Below, piece after piece: positions 43,608-54,511 of a DNA stretch of 64,000 nt. The position numbers and the translations under genes were made by a program. The DNA is from Arthrobacter sp. NicSoilB8 (GTDB lineage Bacteria; Actinomycetota; Actinomycetes; Actinomycetales; Micrococcaceae), in contig NZ_AP024655.1 in assembly GCF_019977355.1 (NCBI RefSeq), forward strand, positions 248,001-312,000, given 5' to 3'. A model generated the notes under the pieces. The model ran no database searches and was not told the DNA's origin. It worked only from the letters and a program-made list of their open reading frames with translations. Position 1 is the first letter of the stretch. Each line of letters begins with the position of its first letter.

Positions 43608-43934
43608 ATGGCACAGAAAGTTAAAATCATCCTCGTTGATGATCTGGATGGGGGATCCGCGGACGAAACAGTCCGGTTCGGCCTTGACGGCGTGAGCTAC
43701 GAAATAGACCTGTCGTCAAGCAACGCTTCGGAACTGCGCTCCGCTGTCGAGCGATTTGTGGCGCACGCACGCAAGACATCCAGCGGACGCGCCACGCGCA
43801 CCAAGATTTCCAGCGGACGGAATCAGGACTCTGCCCAGATCCGTCAGTGGGCGCGGGACAACGGCTATGCGGTAAACAGCCGCGGACGTATCCAGGCTGA
43901 AATTCAGGAAGCCTACCAAAAGGCTAATTCCTAG
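43608..43934 (+). CDS. lsr2: Lsr2 nucleoid-associated protein (H-NS-like silencer)
   Basis: A 108-residue DNA-bridging protein that silences AT-rich, often foreign, DNA in actinobacteria. The N-terminal dimerisation domain runs MAQKVKIILVDDLDGGSADETVRFGLDGVSYEIDLS. The C-terminal DNA-binding domain contains RQWARDNGYAVNSRGRIQAEIQEAY, with the AT-hook-like RGR that enters the minor groove. A Lys/Arg/Ser linker (ARKTSSGRATRTKISSGR) joins them. The ATG at 43608 follows GGAAAGAGA at 7-8 nt; a TTG at 43590 in frame is rejected. It is transcribed alone, with a consensus promoter and a strong hairpin after it. Confidence 0.97.
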   Translation: MAQKVKIILVDDLDGGSADETVRFGLDGVSYEIDLSSSNASELRSAVERFVAHARKTSSGRATRTKISSGRNQDSAQIRQWARDNGYAVNSRGRIQAEIQEAYQKANS

Positions 43935-43993
43935 CCCAAGACTCCGCGCCAGGACGCAGTATCAAAGCCCGGTATCAAGTTTGCTCATCAATT

Positions 43994-44027
43994 GCCAATG
44001 CCCCCGCTTTATGGCGGGGGCATTGGC
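43994..44027. terminator. hairpin after lsr2
   Basis: Perfect 14-bp stem GCCAATGCCCCCGC (43994-44007) with 44014-44027 around the loop TTTATG, 60 bp past the lsr2 stop. No T-run follows, so termination is probable but not textbook. Confidence 0.65.
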
Positions 44028-44321
44028 GTACCGACGGCGGTGCGCCGGCTCCGGTTTTCCCGGCCGCGGCCCGGACCGCGGCGCCGTTGCCGACCAGGGC
44101 ACCTGAGCATTGGCCCGATCGTTGTCCCGACCCGCTTCCCGGCGCCTCGCCGTTGTCCCGGCGGCGTCTCACCCGGCGGCTTCCCGGCCGGCGGGGAGGG
44201 GATCCGGACAGCATCGGAGCGGGGTGCGCAAACCCTCCGGTTTCCCCTGTGGCGAACAAGCCCCAAATCTGGAACCCGGCCACGTAGCATCAAAGTACGT
44301 CGTAGCTAGGAGTGTGGCGAA
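44028..44321 (+). promoter_or_regulatory. clpC upstream region
   Basis: A 294-bp gene-free stretch ahead of clpC. AGGAG at about 44308-44312 is the clpC Shine-Dalgarno. TAGCAT near 44285-44290 is a possible -10. At 44240-44257 (ending GCGAAC) there is a partial match to the ClgR operator as I remember it (a CGC half-site and a GCGAAC half-site), with two or three mismatches. Nothing else recognisable. Confidence 0.35.
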
Positions 44322-46814
<2,493 letters not shown>

Positions 46815-46828
46815 GCACTCACGGCCAG

Positions 46829-46863
46829 GGCCCCGCTCTCCCGAAACGGAGGGCGGGGCCTTT
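46829..46863 (+). terminator. Rho-independent terminator of clpC
   Basis: 13-bp stem, GGCCCCGCTCTCC (46829-46841) with 46848-46860 (one G-T pair), loop CGAAAC, then TTT. The remainder of the 233-bp gap to the S9 peptidase gene shows nothing further. Confidence 0.8.
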
Positions 46864-47047
46864 GCTGTGCCACCCGCGTCCCGCTATGCCATCCGCGTCC
46901 CGCTCAAGGCCCGCGTCCTGCTCGACGCCGGCGGCACCTGCCGCGTGACCGCTCGCCGACGGCGCCTGCAGCCCAGAGTCTGAAAGCACTGTTTCACTCT
47001 CAGTGAACTTGCTGTGATGGGCGCCACAAAAGGTGTTGAATCGGTGC

Positions 47048-49171
47048 ATGGCTGCCAAGGACTCAGAGACCCTGAGCGAACAACCCGAGACCCCCTTCCA
47101 CGACCTGGACCACTACCTCGCAATCCCCAGAGTGAGCGGTTTGGCGCTGAGCCCGGACGGGACGCGGCTGGTCACTACTGTGGCGACGCTCGGCGCCAAG
47201 GGCACCGAATACTGCACCGCCCTCTGGGAGGTGGACCCGAACGGCGTCAAGCAGGCCCGCCGGATCACGCGCAGCGCCAAGGGCGAGGCGGGCGCGGTGT
47301 TCGCCGGCAGCGGCGACCTCTACTTCACCTCCGCCCGTCCCGACCCGGAGACTCCCGACGCAGATCCGGTCAACGCCCTCTGGATGCTCCCGTCCGGCGG
47401 CGGCGAAGCCAGGGTGGCGCTATCCCGCGCCGGCGGAATCAGCGGACTCCTCGCCGCCAGGGACGCCGACACCCTGGTGGTCGCGGCCTCGGTCCTGGCC
47501 GGCTCCACCGGCGAGGACAACGACGAAGAGCGCCGCAAGGCCCGCAAGGACAACAAGGTTGCCGCCATCCTGCACAGCGGCTACCCCGTCCGATACTGGG
47601 ACGCAGACCTCGGCCCGGCGCAGCCGCGGCTGTTCGCCGTCGAACCCGGAGAGCGGCTCGAGGGCGGAAAACCGACGACGGTCGACGCCGCGCCGCCGCT
47701 GAACCTCCGCAACCTGACCCCCGACGCCGGTAGCCGGCTCAGGGATGCCACGTCGGTGATCAGCCCCGACGGCAGGACCATCTACAGCAGCCTCACGAAG
47801 CCGCTCGCGAACGCCGACTCACGCTCCGTGCTGGTCGCCGTCGACGTCGCCACCGGCACCCGGACGGTGCTGCTGGACACGGAAGGCATGAGCTATTTCC
47901 CGGGCCCCGTCAGCCCGGACAACCGGAGCCTGGTGGTCGTCAGCGAAAGCGACACCACGCCGTTCGCGGCCCCGCAGGTCAAGTTGCACCTCCTCGACGT
48001 CGCCGGCCAGGCAGCAGGCGCCAGCGCGCTGACGCCGCTGGCCCACGACTGGGACCGATGGGCCCACCCCGCCGCCTGGCTGCCGGACGGATCTGCCCTG
48101 CTGGTCACCGCAGACGAGGACGGCGCCGCGCCGGTCTTCCGGATCGGTGTGGCGGCGGAGCCCGGCGAACCTGCCCGGGTGACCCGCCTGACGGCCGACG
48201 CCGCCGCCTACAGCGACGTTGTGGTCGCACCGGACGGACGCAGCGCCTACGCGCTTCGCAGCTCCTACGAATTCCCGGCAGAACCCGTGCGGATCGACCT
48301 CGACGGCGGCGGCGCAGTCCGCCTGCCCGCACCGGCGGAGCGCCCCCGGCGCAAGGGGACGCTCGAGCGTGTGGAGACGACGGCGGCCGACGGCGCCCGG
48401 GTGCCCGCGTACCTGGCCCTGCCGGACGATGCGTCCGCCGCGAACCCGGCGCCGCTGCTCCTCTGGATCCACGGCGGACCGCTGGGGTCCTGGAACGCCT
48501 GGACCTGGCGCTGGAACCCGTGGCTGCTGGTGGCCCGCGGGTACGCCGTGTTGCTGCCGGACCCCGCCCTCTCCACCGGCTACGGCCAGGAGCACATCCA
48601 GCGCGGCTGGGGGGAATGGGGCAAGGCCCCTTTCACCGACCTCATGACCATCACCGACGCCGTCGTGCAGCGGCCGGACATCGACGAAACCCGCACGGCC
48701 GCCATGGGCGGCTCCTTCGGCGGCTACATGGCCAACTGGGTCGCCGGGCACACGGACCGCTTCAAGGCAATCGTCACGCACGCCAGCCTCTGGGCCCTTG
48801 ACCAGTTCGGCCCCACTACGGACGCGGCGCAGTACTGGCTCAAGGAAATGACGGCCGAGATGGCCCTGGCGAACTCCCCGCATCACCATGTTGAAAACAT
48901 CCGGACTCCCATGCTGGTCATCCACGGCGACAAGGACTACCGCGTGCCGATCGGCGAGGGCCTGCGGCTCTGGTACGAACTGCTCGCCAAGTCGCAGCTG
49001 GCGGCCGACGCGAACGGCGAGACGGACCACCGCTTCCTGTACTTCCCGGACGAGAACCACTGGGTCCTGCAGCCGCAGCACGCCAAGGTCTGGTACGGCG
49101 TGGTGGAGCACTTCCTGGCCAGGAACCTGCTGGACAAGGATCTGCCGGTCCCGGACGAACTGGGCCTCTGA
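47048..49171 (+). CDS. S9 family prolyl oligopeptidase-like serine peptidase
   Basis: A 707-residue peptidase or acylaminoacyl-peptidase-like enzyme, probably cytosolic since no signal peptide is seen. The N-terminal two thirds form a beta-propeller with WD40-like repeats (SGLALSPDGTRLV, SVISPDGRTIYSS, VVAPDGRSAYALR). The C-terminal alpha/beta-hydrolase domain holds the triad: Ser556 in GGSFGGYM, Asp in HGDKDYRVP and His in DENHW. I chose ATG 47048; a TTG at 47033 is in frame. Neither has a Shine-Dalgarno, and TTGAAT ends 6 nt before the ATG. A 68-bp perfect hairpin follows 8 bp after the stop. Confidence 0.92.
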   Translation: MAAKDSETLSEQPETPFHDLDHYLAIPRVSGLALSPDGTRLVTTVATLGAKGTEYCTALWEVDPNGVKQARRITRSAKGEAGAVFAGSGDLYFTSARPDPETPDADPVNALWMLPSGGGEARVALSRAGGISGLLAARDADTLVVAASVLAGSTGEDNDEERRKARKDNKVAAILHSGYPVRYWDADLGPAQPRLFAVEPGERLEGGKPTTVDAAPPLNLRNLTPDAGSRLRDATSVISPDGRTIYSSLTKPLANADSRSVLVAVDVATGTRTVLLDTEGMSYFPGPVSPDNRSLVVVSESDTTPFAAPQVKLHLLDVAGQAAGASALTPLAHDWDRWAHPAAWLPDGSALLVTADEDGAAPVFRIGVAAEPGEPARVTRLTADAAAYSDVVVAPDGRSAYALRSSYEFPAEPVRIDLDGGGAVRLPAPAERPRRKGTLERVETTAADGARVPAYLALPDDASAANPAPLLLWIHGGPLGSWNAWTWRWNPWLLVARGYAVLLPDPALSTGYGQEHIQRGWGEWGKAPFTDLMTITDAVVQRPDIDETRTAAMGGSFGGYMANWVAGHTDRFKAIVTHASLWALDQFGPTTDAAQYWLKEMTAEMALANSPHHHVENIRTPMLVIHGDKDYRVPIGEGLRLWYELLAKSQLAADANGETDHRFLYFPDENHWVLQPQHAKVWYGVVEHFLARNLLDKDLPVPDELGL

Positions 49172-49178
49172 GCCCCCT

Positions 49179-49246
49179 GCCCAACTGGCTCGCAGCAGGG
49201 GCCGTTATGGACGCTCAAAACGGCCCCTGCTGCGAGCCAGTTGGGC
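49179..49246. repeat. family B intergenic hairpin with perfect 28-bp arms
   Basis: Arms 49179-49206 and 49219-49246 are exact reverse complements around a 12-nt loop, and open with GCCCAACTGGCTCGCAGCAG. It lies 8 bp past the S9 peptidase stop and ends 28 bp before the next promoter box. It shares no sequence with the family A elements but has the same size and position. Confidence 0.9.
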
Positions 49247-49274
49247 CAAGGCAGGGGTGCGACAAGCTCACCCG

Positions 49275-49286
49275 TAAGATTGGGCT
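49275..49286 (+). promoter_or_regulatory. probable leaderless promoter of the argA-like gene
   Basis: TAAGAT at 49275-49280, then 6 nt, then the GTG at 49287. No Shine-Dalgarno is present. Confidence 0.55.
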
Positions 49287-49820
49287 GTGACCGAAACTGG
49301 GACTAAGACCGTGACCGAAACGATCCGCATCCGCCCTGCCCGCACCGGCGACGTTGCTGCCATCAAGACCTTGGTGGCGCCGCTGGCCGACCAGCGGATC
49401 CTCATGGCCAAGGAAACGGTTGCTTACTACGAAAGCCTGCAGGAATTCCGGATCGCCGAATCGGCCGACGGGGAAGTGATCGGCTGCGGAGCGCTGCACG
49501 TCATGTGGGAAGACCTCGCCGAGGTGCGCACGCTCGCGGCTTCGGATGCCTGGCGCGGCAAGGGCGTGGGCCACGCACTCGTGGAGCGGCTGCTCGAGGA
49601 CGCCCGGGACCTGGGAGTGTCGCGTGTCTTCTGCCTGACCTTTGAAGTGGACTTCTTCAAGAAGCACGGCTTTGAAGTCATGGCTGACCAGACCGCCGTG
49701 GACCCCGTGGTGTACTCGGAGCTCCTGCGCTCCCATGACGAGGGCGTGGCCGAGTTCCTGGACCTGGCCCGGGTCAAGCCCAACACTCTGGGCAACACGC
49801 GGATGATCAAGGAGCTGTAG
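49287..49820 (+). CDS. amino-acid N-acetyltransferase (ArgA-type GNAT)
   Basis: A 177-residue GNAT acetyltransferase of the short ArgA type found in actinobacteria (M. tuberculosis Rv2747-like, from memory), which makes N-acetylglutamate at the head of arginine synthesis. Characteristic are ETVAYYESLQEFRIAE, the GCGALHVMWEDLAEVRTLA stretch, and the acetyl-CoA-binding AWRGKGVGHALVERLLEDAR. The C-terminus (LDLARVKPNTLGNTRM) is family-typical. Two GTG codons with the same following bases (GTGACCGAAAC at 49287 and 49311) could start it; the upstream one fits the promoter. No arg genes are nearby. Confidence 0.87.
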   Translation: MTETGTKTVTETIRIRPARTGDVAAIKTLVAPLADQRILMAKETVAYYESLQEFRIAESADGEVIGCGALHVMWEDLAEVRTLAASDAWRGKGVGHALVERLLEDARDLGVSRVFCLTFEVDFFKKHGFEVMADQTAVDPVVYSELLRSHDEGVAEFLDLARVKPNTLGNTRMIKEL

Positions 49821-49964
49821 GCGCGCCAAGGCTGTCGGGCCTGCCCAGGCCGCCGACCGCGGTCCGCCGCAACGCCCCGGGGCCGGGTCTTCCATTCAAT
49901 AAAATTGATGGATAAACTGATGCCGGCTCAGGGGGTGGGCCATCACACTTTCGGAGGCAAAAAA

Positions 49965-50315
49965 TTGCATAACGACGTAATTTTTCCCGATTTCTCCGCT
50001 TTGCCCGGCACTGTGGTCAACAGCGCAGTTGTCCACAGCACAGGTGTCCTCAGCGCAGCGGCCAGCAACCCGGCACCGTCGCCGATCCAGGCACCGGAGA
50101 CGCCGGAGGTACCGCTGCCGGAAACAGCAAACCACTCGTCGCCCGGTACGGGGGTGACCGGCGCCGGGCAAACCGCAGACCCGGGCACGGCCGCCGCGCC
50201 GGGGCCGCCGGCCACGACCCGTGCCCGCAAGAACCGGCTCGCCGCACCGCCGTTCTCGTGGCTGGGCGGCGACGCCTGGCCGCACTTCCCGGCGTGGGCC
50301 GACAGCCAGGCGTGA
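49965..50315 (+). CDS. hypothetical Pro/Ala/Thr-rich protein
   Basis: A 116-residue protein without a known domain. The TTG at 49965 is chosen because GGAGG at 49953-49957 lies exactly 7 nt upstream. It reads MHNDVIFPDFSALPG. Residues 15-90 are low-complexity, rich in Pro, Ala, Thr and Gly. The C-terminal RARKNRLAAPPFSWLGGDAWPHFPAWADSQA segment is basic then aromatic and looks like the conserved part. A promoter (TTCCAT, 17 nt, TAAACT at 49913-49918) lies in the AT-rich stretch upstream. No signal peptide. It precedes dhaK by 143 bp. Confidence 0.65.
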   Translation: MHNDVIFPDFSALPGTVVNSAVVHSTGVLSAAASNPAPSPIQAPETPEVPLPETANHSSPGTGVTGAGQTADPGTAAAPGPPATTRARKNRLAAPPFSWLGGDAWPHFPAWADSQA

Positions 50316-50458
50316 CGCGCCGGCCGGACCCACCGCACGCCACAGCAGCTTCACCCAGCCCCGGGCAGCCGGCCGGGGGAATCCGGAGCCTACCGCCGGC
50401 AGTGCCCCGGTAGTAGGGTCTAAGCAAGCAGCCAGGACACCATCCAGGGAGCACCGCC

Positions 50459-51460
50459 ATGAAGAAGCTCATCAATGATCCCAAAGCCGTGGTCGACGAG
50501 TCAGTGGAAGGGTTCGGGCTTGCACATGCCGACCTCGTGACCGTCTTCCCGGACCCGAAGTACATCGTGCGCAAGGACGCGCCGGTGGCAGGGAAAGTCG
50601 GCCTCGTCTCCGGCGGCGGCAGCGGGCACGAGCCGCTGCACGGCGGCTACGTGGGAATGGGCATGCTCGACGCCGCCGTTCCGGGCGCCGTGTTCACCTC
50701 GCCCACCCCGGACCAGATCCTTCCGGCCACGCTGGCCGTGAACTCAGGCGCCGGCGTCGTGCACATCGTCAAGAACTACACCGGCGACGTCCTGAACTTC
50801 GAAACCGCGGCCGAACTCGCGCAAGCAGAAGGCGTCGAGGTCCGCACCGTCCTGGTCAACGACGACGTCGCCGTGCAGGACTCGCTATACACGGCCGGCC
50901 GCCGGGGCGTCGGCGGAACGGTCCTGGTCGAAAAGATCGCCGGTGCGGCCGCCGAACGCGGCGACAACCTGGACGCCGTCGCCGCGATCGGCGACCGCGT
51001 CAACCAGAACGTGCGCAGCATGGGCATGGCATTGTCCGCCTGCACGGTTCCGCACGCGGGAGTCCCCAGTTTCGAGCTCGAGGAAAACGAGATCGAGATC
51101 GGAATCGGCATCCACGGCGAGCCGGGACGGCACAAGATTCCCATGGAAAACGCCGACGGCATCACCGACCGCCTCCTGGACCCGGTGGTCAGCGACCTCG
51201 GACTGAACTCCGGGGACAAAGTGCTCCTATTCGTCAACGGCATGGGCGGCACCCCGGCGAGCGAGCTGTACATCGTGTACCGCCGCGCCGCGCAGAGGCT
51301 GGCGGAGCAGGGCGTCACCGTGGCACGCTCCCTGGTGGGCAACTACATCACCTCCCTGGAAATGCAGGGCTGCTCCATCACGATCCTGCGCCTCGATGAC
51401 GAAATGACCTCGCTTTGGGACGCCCCCGTGCACACTCCGGCCCTTCGCTGGGGCGTCTGA
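50459..51460 (+). CDS. dhaK: dihydroxyacetone kinase subunit DhaK
   Basis: Substrate-binding subunit of the PTS-dependent dihydroxyacetone kinase. Dihydroxyacetone binds covalently to a histidine, here His219 in GIGIHGEPG. The N-terminal loop [11 protein letters not shown] (51-61) and [13 protein letters not shown] are also conserved. It is 333 residues, the normal length. GGGAG 7 nt before the ATG supports the start. It forms an operon with dhaL (2-bp gap) and dhaM, and routes dihydroxyacetone into glycolysis as DHAP. Confidence 0.95.
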   Translation: MKKLINDPKAVVDESVEGFGLAHADLVTVFPDPKYIVRKDAPVAGKVGLVSGGGSGHEPLHGGYVGMGMLDAAVPGAVFTSPTPDQILPATLAVNSGAGVVHIVKNYTGDVLNFETAAELAQAEGVEVRTVLVNDDVAVQDSLYTAGRRGVGGTVLVEKIAGAAAERGDNLDAVAAIGDRVNQNVRSMGMALSACTVPHAGVPSFELEENEIEIGIGIHGEPGRHKIPMENADGITDRLLDPVVSDLGLNSGDKVLLFVNGMGGTPASELYIVYRRAAQRLAEQGVTVARSLVGNYITSLEMQGCSITILRLDDEMTSLWDAPVHTPALRWGV

Positions 51461-51462
51461 CT

Positions 51463-52092
51463 GTGGGGCTGGACGTCGGCTGGGCCGTGCGCTGGTTGAC
51501 CCTTTCAGCGCAGGCCATGGCGGAGCACCGGGTGGAACTGATCGAGCTGGACCGGCCCATCGGCGACTCTGACCACGGCGAGAACATGGACCGCGGCTTC
51601 AAGGCCGTCATGGACAAACTCGCCGAGGCGCCGCCGGAAACCCCGGGTGCTGCCCTGAAGCTCACGGCCATGACGCTGATGTCCAAGGTGGGCGGGGCGG
51701 CCGGCCCGCTGTACGGCACGGCATTCCTGCGGGCAGCCACAGCGCTGGGCAACACCTCCGACGTCGACGCCGCCACCCTGGCCACCGCCCTCCAGGCGGC
51801 CCGCGACGGCATCGTCGTCCGCGGCAAGGCCGAGTCAGGCGATAAGACCATGGTGGACGCGTGGACGCCCGCGATCGAGGCGGCCGCTGCTGCTGCGGCA
51901 GACGACGGCGACGTCCGGAAGGTGCTGATTGCCGCTGCGGAGGCGGCCGAGGCCGGCGCTGTGTCCACCGATCCGATGCTCGCCCGCAAGGGCCGTGCCA
52001 GCTACCTGGGGGAGCGCAGCATCGGCCACCGCGACCCCGGAGCGGTCTCCAGCGCACTGATCCTGCGTGCCGCGGCCGGAGCAGCCGAATGA
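51463..52092 (+). CDS. dhaL: dihydroxyacetone kinase subunit DhaL
   Basis: ADP-binding phosphotransfer subunit of the DHA kinase. It is 209 residues. The Mg/ADP site is IGDSDHGENMDRGF, with MSKVGGAAGPLYGT and SGDKTMVDAWTPA following, and RASYLGERSIGHRDPGAVS close to the end. The GTG at 51463, 2 bp past dhaK, gives the family start MGLDVGWAVRWL; longer reading overlaps dhaK and is rejected. It overlaps dhaM by 4 bp (ATGA). Confidence 0.95.
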   Translation: MGLDVGWAVRWLTLSAQAMAEHRVELIELDRPIGDSDHGENMDRGFKAVMDKLAEAPPETPGAALKLTAMTLMSKVGGAAGPLYGTAFLRAATALGNTSDVDAATLATALQAARDGIVVRGKAESGDKTMVDAWTPAIEAAAAAAADDGDVRKVLIAAAEAAEAGAVSTDPMLARKGRASYLGERSIGHRDPGAVSSALILRAAAGAAE

Positions 52093-52760
52093 CAGTCCGG
52101 CTCGTCGTCGTCTCGCACAGTGCCAAGATCGCGGACGGCGCCGCCGAACTCGCCGCACAGATGGCGCCCGACGTCCTCATCCTCCCCGCCGGCGGTACCG
52201 ACGACGGCCGGATCGGCACGAGCCTGGAGAAGGTCATGGCCGCGCTGGAGCAGGCAGCCGGCGACGGTGTCGTGGTGCTCACGGACCTCGGATCCGCCGT
52301 GATGACGGCCGAGTCAGCGGCGGAGTTCGCGGCGGATCCGGAATCCGTGCTGCTCGCGGACGCACCCCTGGTGGAGGGCCTCGTGGCGGCCGCGGTGGCC
52401 GCTCAGACGGGGGCCGACGCGGCTGCGGTGAAGGACGCAGCCGAGGCCGTCTACCGGCCCCCGGTCCACCCCGCGGAGGCCGAACACGTGCACCGGCAGC
52501 CGCCGGACGCCACGGGGGACTTCGAGCTCGTCAACCAGGCCGGCATGCATGCCCGGCCGGCGGCCAAGATCGCCGGCGGGCTGTCCGGTATGGACGCCGA
52601 TGTCACCGTTAATGGCGCAGATGGCGCCTCTATGACGGAGCTCATGATGCTGGCCGCCGGCAAGGGAACCGTCCTGCACGTGGAGGCCAGCGGCCCGGAT
52701 GCCGCCAAAGCGGTGGGCTACCTGGAGCGACTGGTCGGCTCGGGGTTCGGAGAGCCGTAG
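52089..52760 (+). CDS. dhaM: phosphoryl carrier DhaM (EIIA-HPr fusion)
   Basis: Passes phosphate from the PTS to DhaL-bound ADP. It is 223 residues. The N-terminal mannose-type EIIA domain carries the phospho-His10 in VVVSHSAKIADG. A short linker (about 122-143) leads to an HPr domain with His154 in NQAGMHARPAAKIAGGL. The third, EI-like domain found in E. coli DhaM is absent, so phosphate must come from a free enzyme I. The intergenic stretch after it (52761-52870) contains a 13-bp direct repeat, GAGCCGCTTAGAG, at 52814 and 52834. Confidence 0.93.
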   Translation: MTVRLVVVSHSAKIADGAAELAAQMAPDVLILPAGGTDDGRIGTSLEKVMAALEQAAGDGVVVLTDLGSAVMTAESAAEFAADPESVLLADAPLVEGLVAAAVAAQTGADAAAVKDAAEAVYRPPVHPAEAEHVHRQPPDATGDFELVNQAGMHARPAAKIAGGLSGMDADVTVNGADGASMTELMMLAAGKGTVLHVEASGPDAAKAVGYLERLVGSGFGEP

Positions 52761-52870
52761 GCCGCGGGCTCCCGGCCCGCATGCGGCCTGCCGGCTGCCC
52801 CTGCCGGCCGCGCGAGCCGCTTAGAGCTGCATGGAGCCGCTTAGAGTCGCGCAGGGCCGTTCGGCCGGGG

Positions 52871-53368
52871 CTAGGGTGCCTGCCGAAGGCCTCCCGCGTC
52901 GAGCACCACGCCAGCCGTGATGAAGCTTCCGCACTGCTCGCCGAACGGGTGCGCCACGCGGGGCTTGAAGGCCGCGGTCCGGGGCGGCAGGCGGTGCCCG
53001 GCGGCGTCCGTTACGGTGGCCGTCACGTCGATGCGGCTGGCGGTCAACGGCTCCATCATCAGCATGCCGGTAAGAGTTCCGTCGGGGGAGGAGGTGGCCG
53101 AGCAGACGCCGTCGCCGCCGGAGGGGCCGGGTTCACAGCCCTGGTCCACGGCGGTGCTACCCGGCATGAGCTCCAGGTCCGCTTCCTTGCAGCGCCCGTC
53201 CTGGCACGCCCTGAGATGAACCGCCTTCACGGACGGGGCGTAGGCGCGGTCCACGGTCAACGATACAACCGGTGCCTGGGCGATCGCCGGGCAGGCGGTC
53301 ACCGGCCGGCATGAGGTTGCCAGCACGGCGGTGAGGGCCAGCGCGGCCACAGCCGCCAGCTTGCGCAT
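52871..53368 (-). CDS. hypothetical lipoprotein
   Basis: A 165-residue secreted protein with a lipoprotein signal, MRKLAAVAALALTAVLATSC, where Cys20 would be the lipid-modified residue (lipobox LATSC). The mature part has about seven further Cys residues and no domain I recognise. LRACQDGRCKEADLELMPGS and the terminal HPFGEQCGSFITAGVVLD look like the conserved pieces. The ATG at 53368 is 16 bp after the mutY stop, so the two are probably cotranscribed. The longer frame to 53479 overlaps mutY and is rejected. Confidence 0.8.
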   Translation of the reverse strand: MRKLAAVAALALTAVLATSCRPVTACPAIAQAPVVSLTVDRAYAPSVKAVHLRACQDGRCKEADLELMPGSTAVDQGCEPGPSGGDGVCSATSSPDGTLTGMLMMEPLTASRIDVTATVTDAAGHRLPPRTAAFKPRVAHPFGEQCGSFITAGVVLDAGGLRQAP

Positions 53369-53384
53369 GCTCCAGCGTAGATCC

Positions 53385-54377
53385 TCAGGCCGGGAGCCGG
53401 AAGCCGCCCCGGTGCAGCTCGGCGAGGCCATCTCCGAGCAGGCCGGCCAGCGCACGTTCGAGCTGCTCGGGAGCCGCATTGAGCCGGTGCAGGGCCGCGA
53501 GCGGAATCCCGATTCCCTCCGGTTCGAAGCCCAGGTCCGCCGGGGCCCGGTGGAACAGCTCCGGGGCCACGGGGTCCTCCGCTACCCGGAGGACGGCCAT
53601 CACGGCGCCGCGCACCTGCCGGTCCGTGCCATGCCAGGCCTGCCCCTTGGGCGTATAGGTCGGCGGCGGCTCGCCGGCGGCAAGCCAGGCGCAGGACTCG
53701 CGGACCGGGCACTGCCCGCACTTGGGGGCACGCGCCGTGCAGACCGTCGCGCCGAGTTCCATGACGGAGGCATTCCAGCGCACCGAGGCGCCGGGCTCCT
53801 CCGGGAGCAGCGACGCCGCGAGCCGCATTTCGGCCGCGGTCAGGGCCGGCGAAGGCAGGGCCGCGCCCAGAAGCAGGCGCGCGTGGACCCGGCGGATATT
53901 GGTGTCCACCACCGTTTCGCGGCGCCCGAAGGCGAAAGCCGCAACAGCTGCCGCCGTGTAGCTGCCCACGCCGGGGAGCTCCAGGAGTTTCGCGTAGGCG
54001 CCAGGGACCGTCCCGTCGTGGCTGTCCCGGATGACGACGGCGGCCGCATGCAGGCGCAGTGCGCGCCGGGGATACCCGAGCCGTCCCCAGGACCGGACTG
54101 CCTCGCCGGCAGGTTCGCCGGCAAGGTCGGACGGCTCCGGCCAGCGGCGCAGCCACTCCTCCCAGACCGGCAGGACCCGGACCACCGGCGTCTGCTGGAG
54201 CATGACCTCGCTGACCAGCACGCCCCAGGGTGTGCACTCCGCGGCCCGCCACGGCAGGTCCCTCGCGTTGGACGCGAACCAGCCGGCCAGGGCGGCGTGG
54301 AGGACAGGGAGATCCGCGCTGCCGTCCGGCAGCACTGTGGTTCGCGGTTCAGTCGGACGGCGTTCGGGCTGTGCCAC
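53385..54377 (-). CDS. mutY: A/G-specific adenine DNA glycosylase
   Basis: Removes adenine mispaired with 8-oxoguanine. It is 330 residues. The catalytic Glu57 is in SEVMLQQT. The helix-hairpin-helix LPGVGSYTAAAV (134-145) is followed by the catalytic Asp158 in VVDTNIRRVHAR. The four [4Fe-4S] cysteines are 213, 220, 223 and 229 (Cx6Cx2Cx5C). The C-terminal region, which recognises 8-oxoG in other MutY proteins, is short here. The GTG at 54377 has no Shine-Dalgarno; CAAGAT lies 5 nt upstream on this strand. Confidence 0.94.
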   Translation of the reverse strand: MAQPERRPTEPRTTVLPDGSADLPVLHAALAGWFASNARDLPWRAAECTPWGVLVSEVMLQQTPVVRVLPVWEEWLRRWPEPSDLAGEPAGEAVRSWGRLGYPRRALRLHAAAVVIRDSHDGTVPGAYAKLLELPGVGSYTAAAVAAFAFGRRETVVDTNIRRVHARLLLGAALPSPALTAAEMRLAASLLPEEPGASVRWNASVMELGATVCTARAPKCGQCPVRESCAWLAAGEPPPTYTPKGQAWHGTDRQVRGAVMAVLRVAEDPVAPELFHRAPADLGFEPEGIGIPLAALHRLNAAPEQLERALAGLLGDGLAELHRGGFRLPA

Positions 54378-54499
54378 GGCGGATCTTGCTGGGGTTTGGG
54401 CTAGAGTTTCGATCCATTCAGCGTAGTAGATCCGGGGAAGAGATCCGGACGGCTGCGGGTACCGCGGCGTGGTCGGGCGCCATAGCCCGCGCGGTTCTC

Positions 54500-54511
54500 T
54501 AGGCTAGAAGA
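54500..54511 (+). promoter_or_regulatory. probable leaderless promoter of the gene at 54512
   Basis: TAGGCT at 54500-54505, then AGAAGA, then the ATG at 54512. AGAAG could be read as a weak Shine-Dalgarno, but it lies directly against the start codon. Confidence 0.5.
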
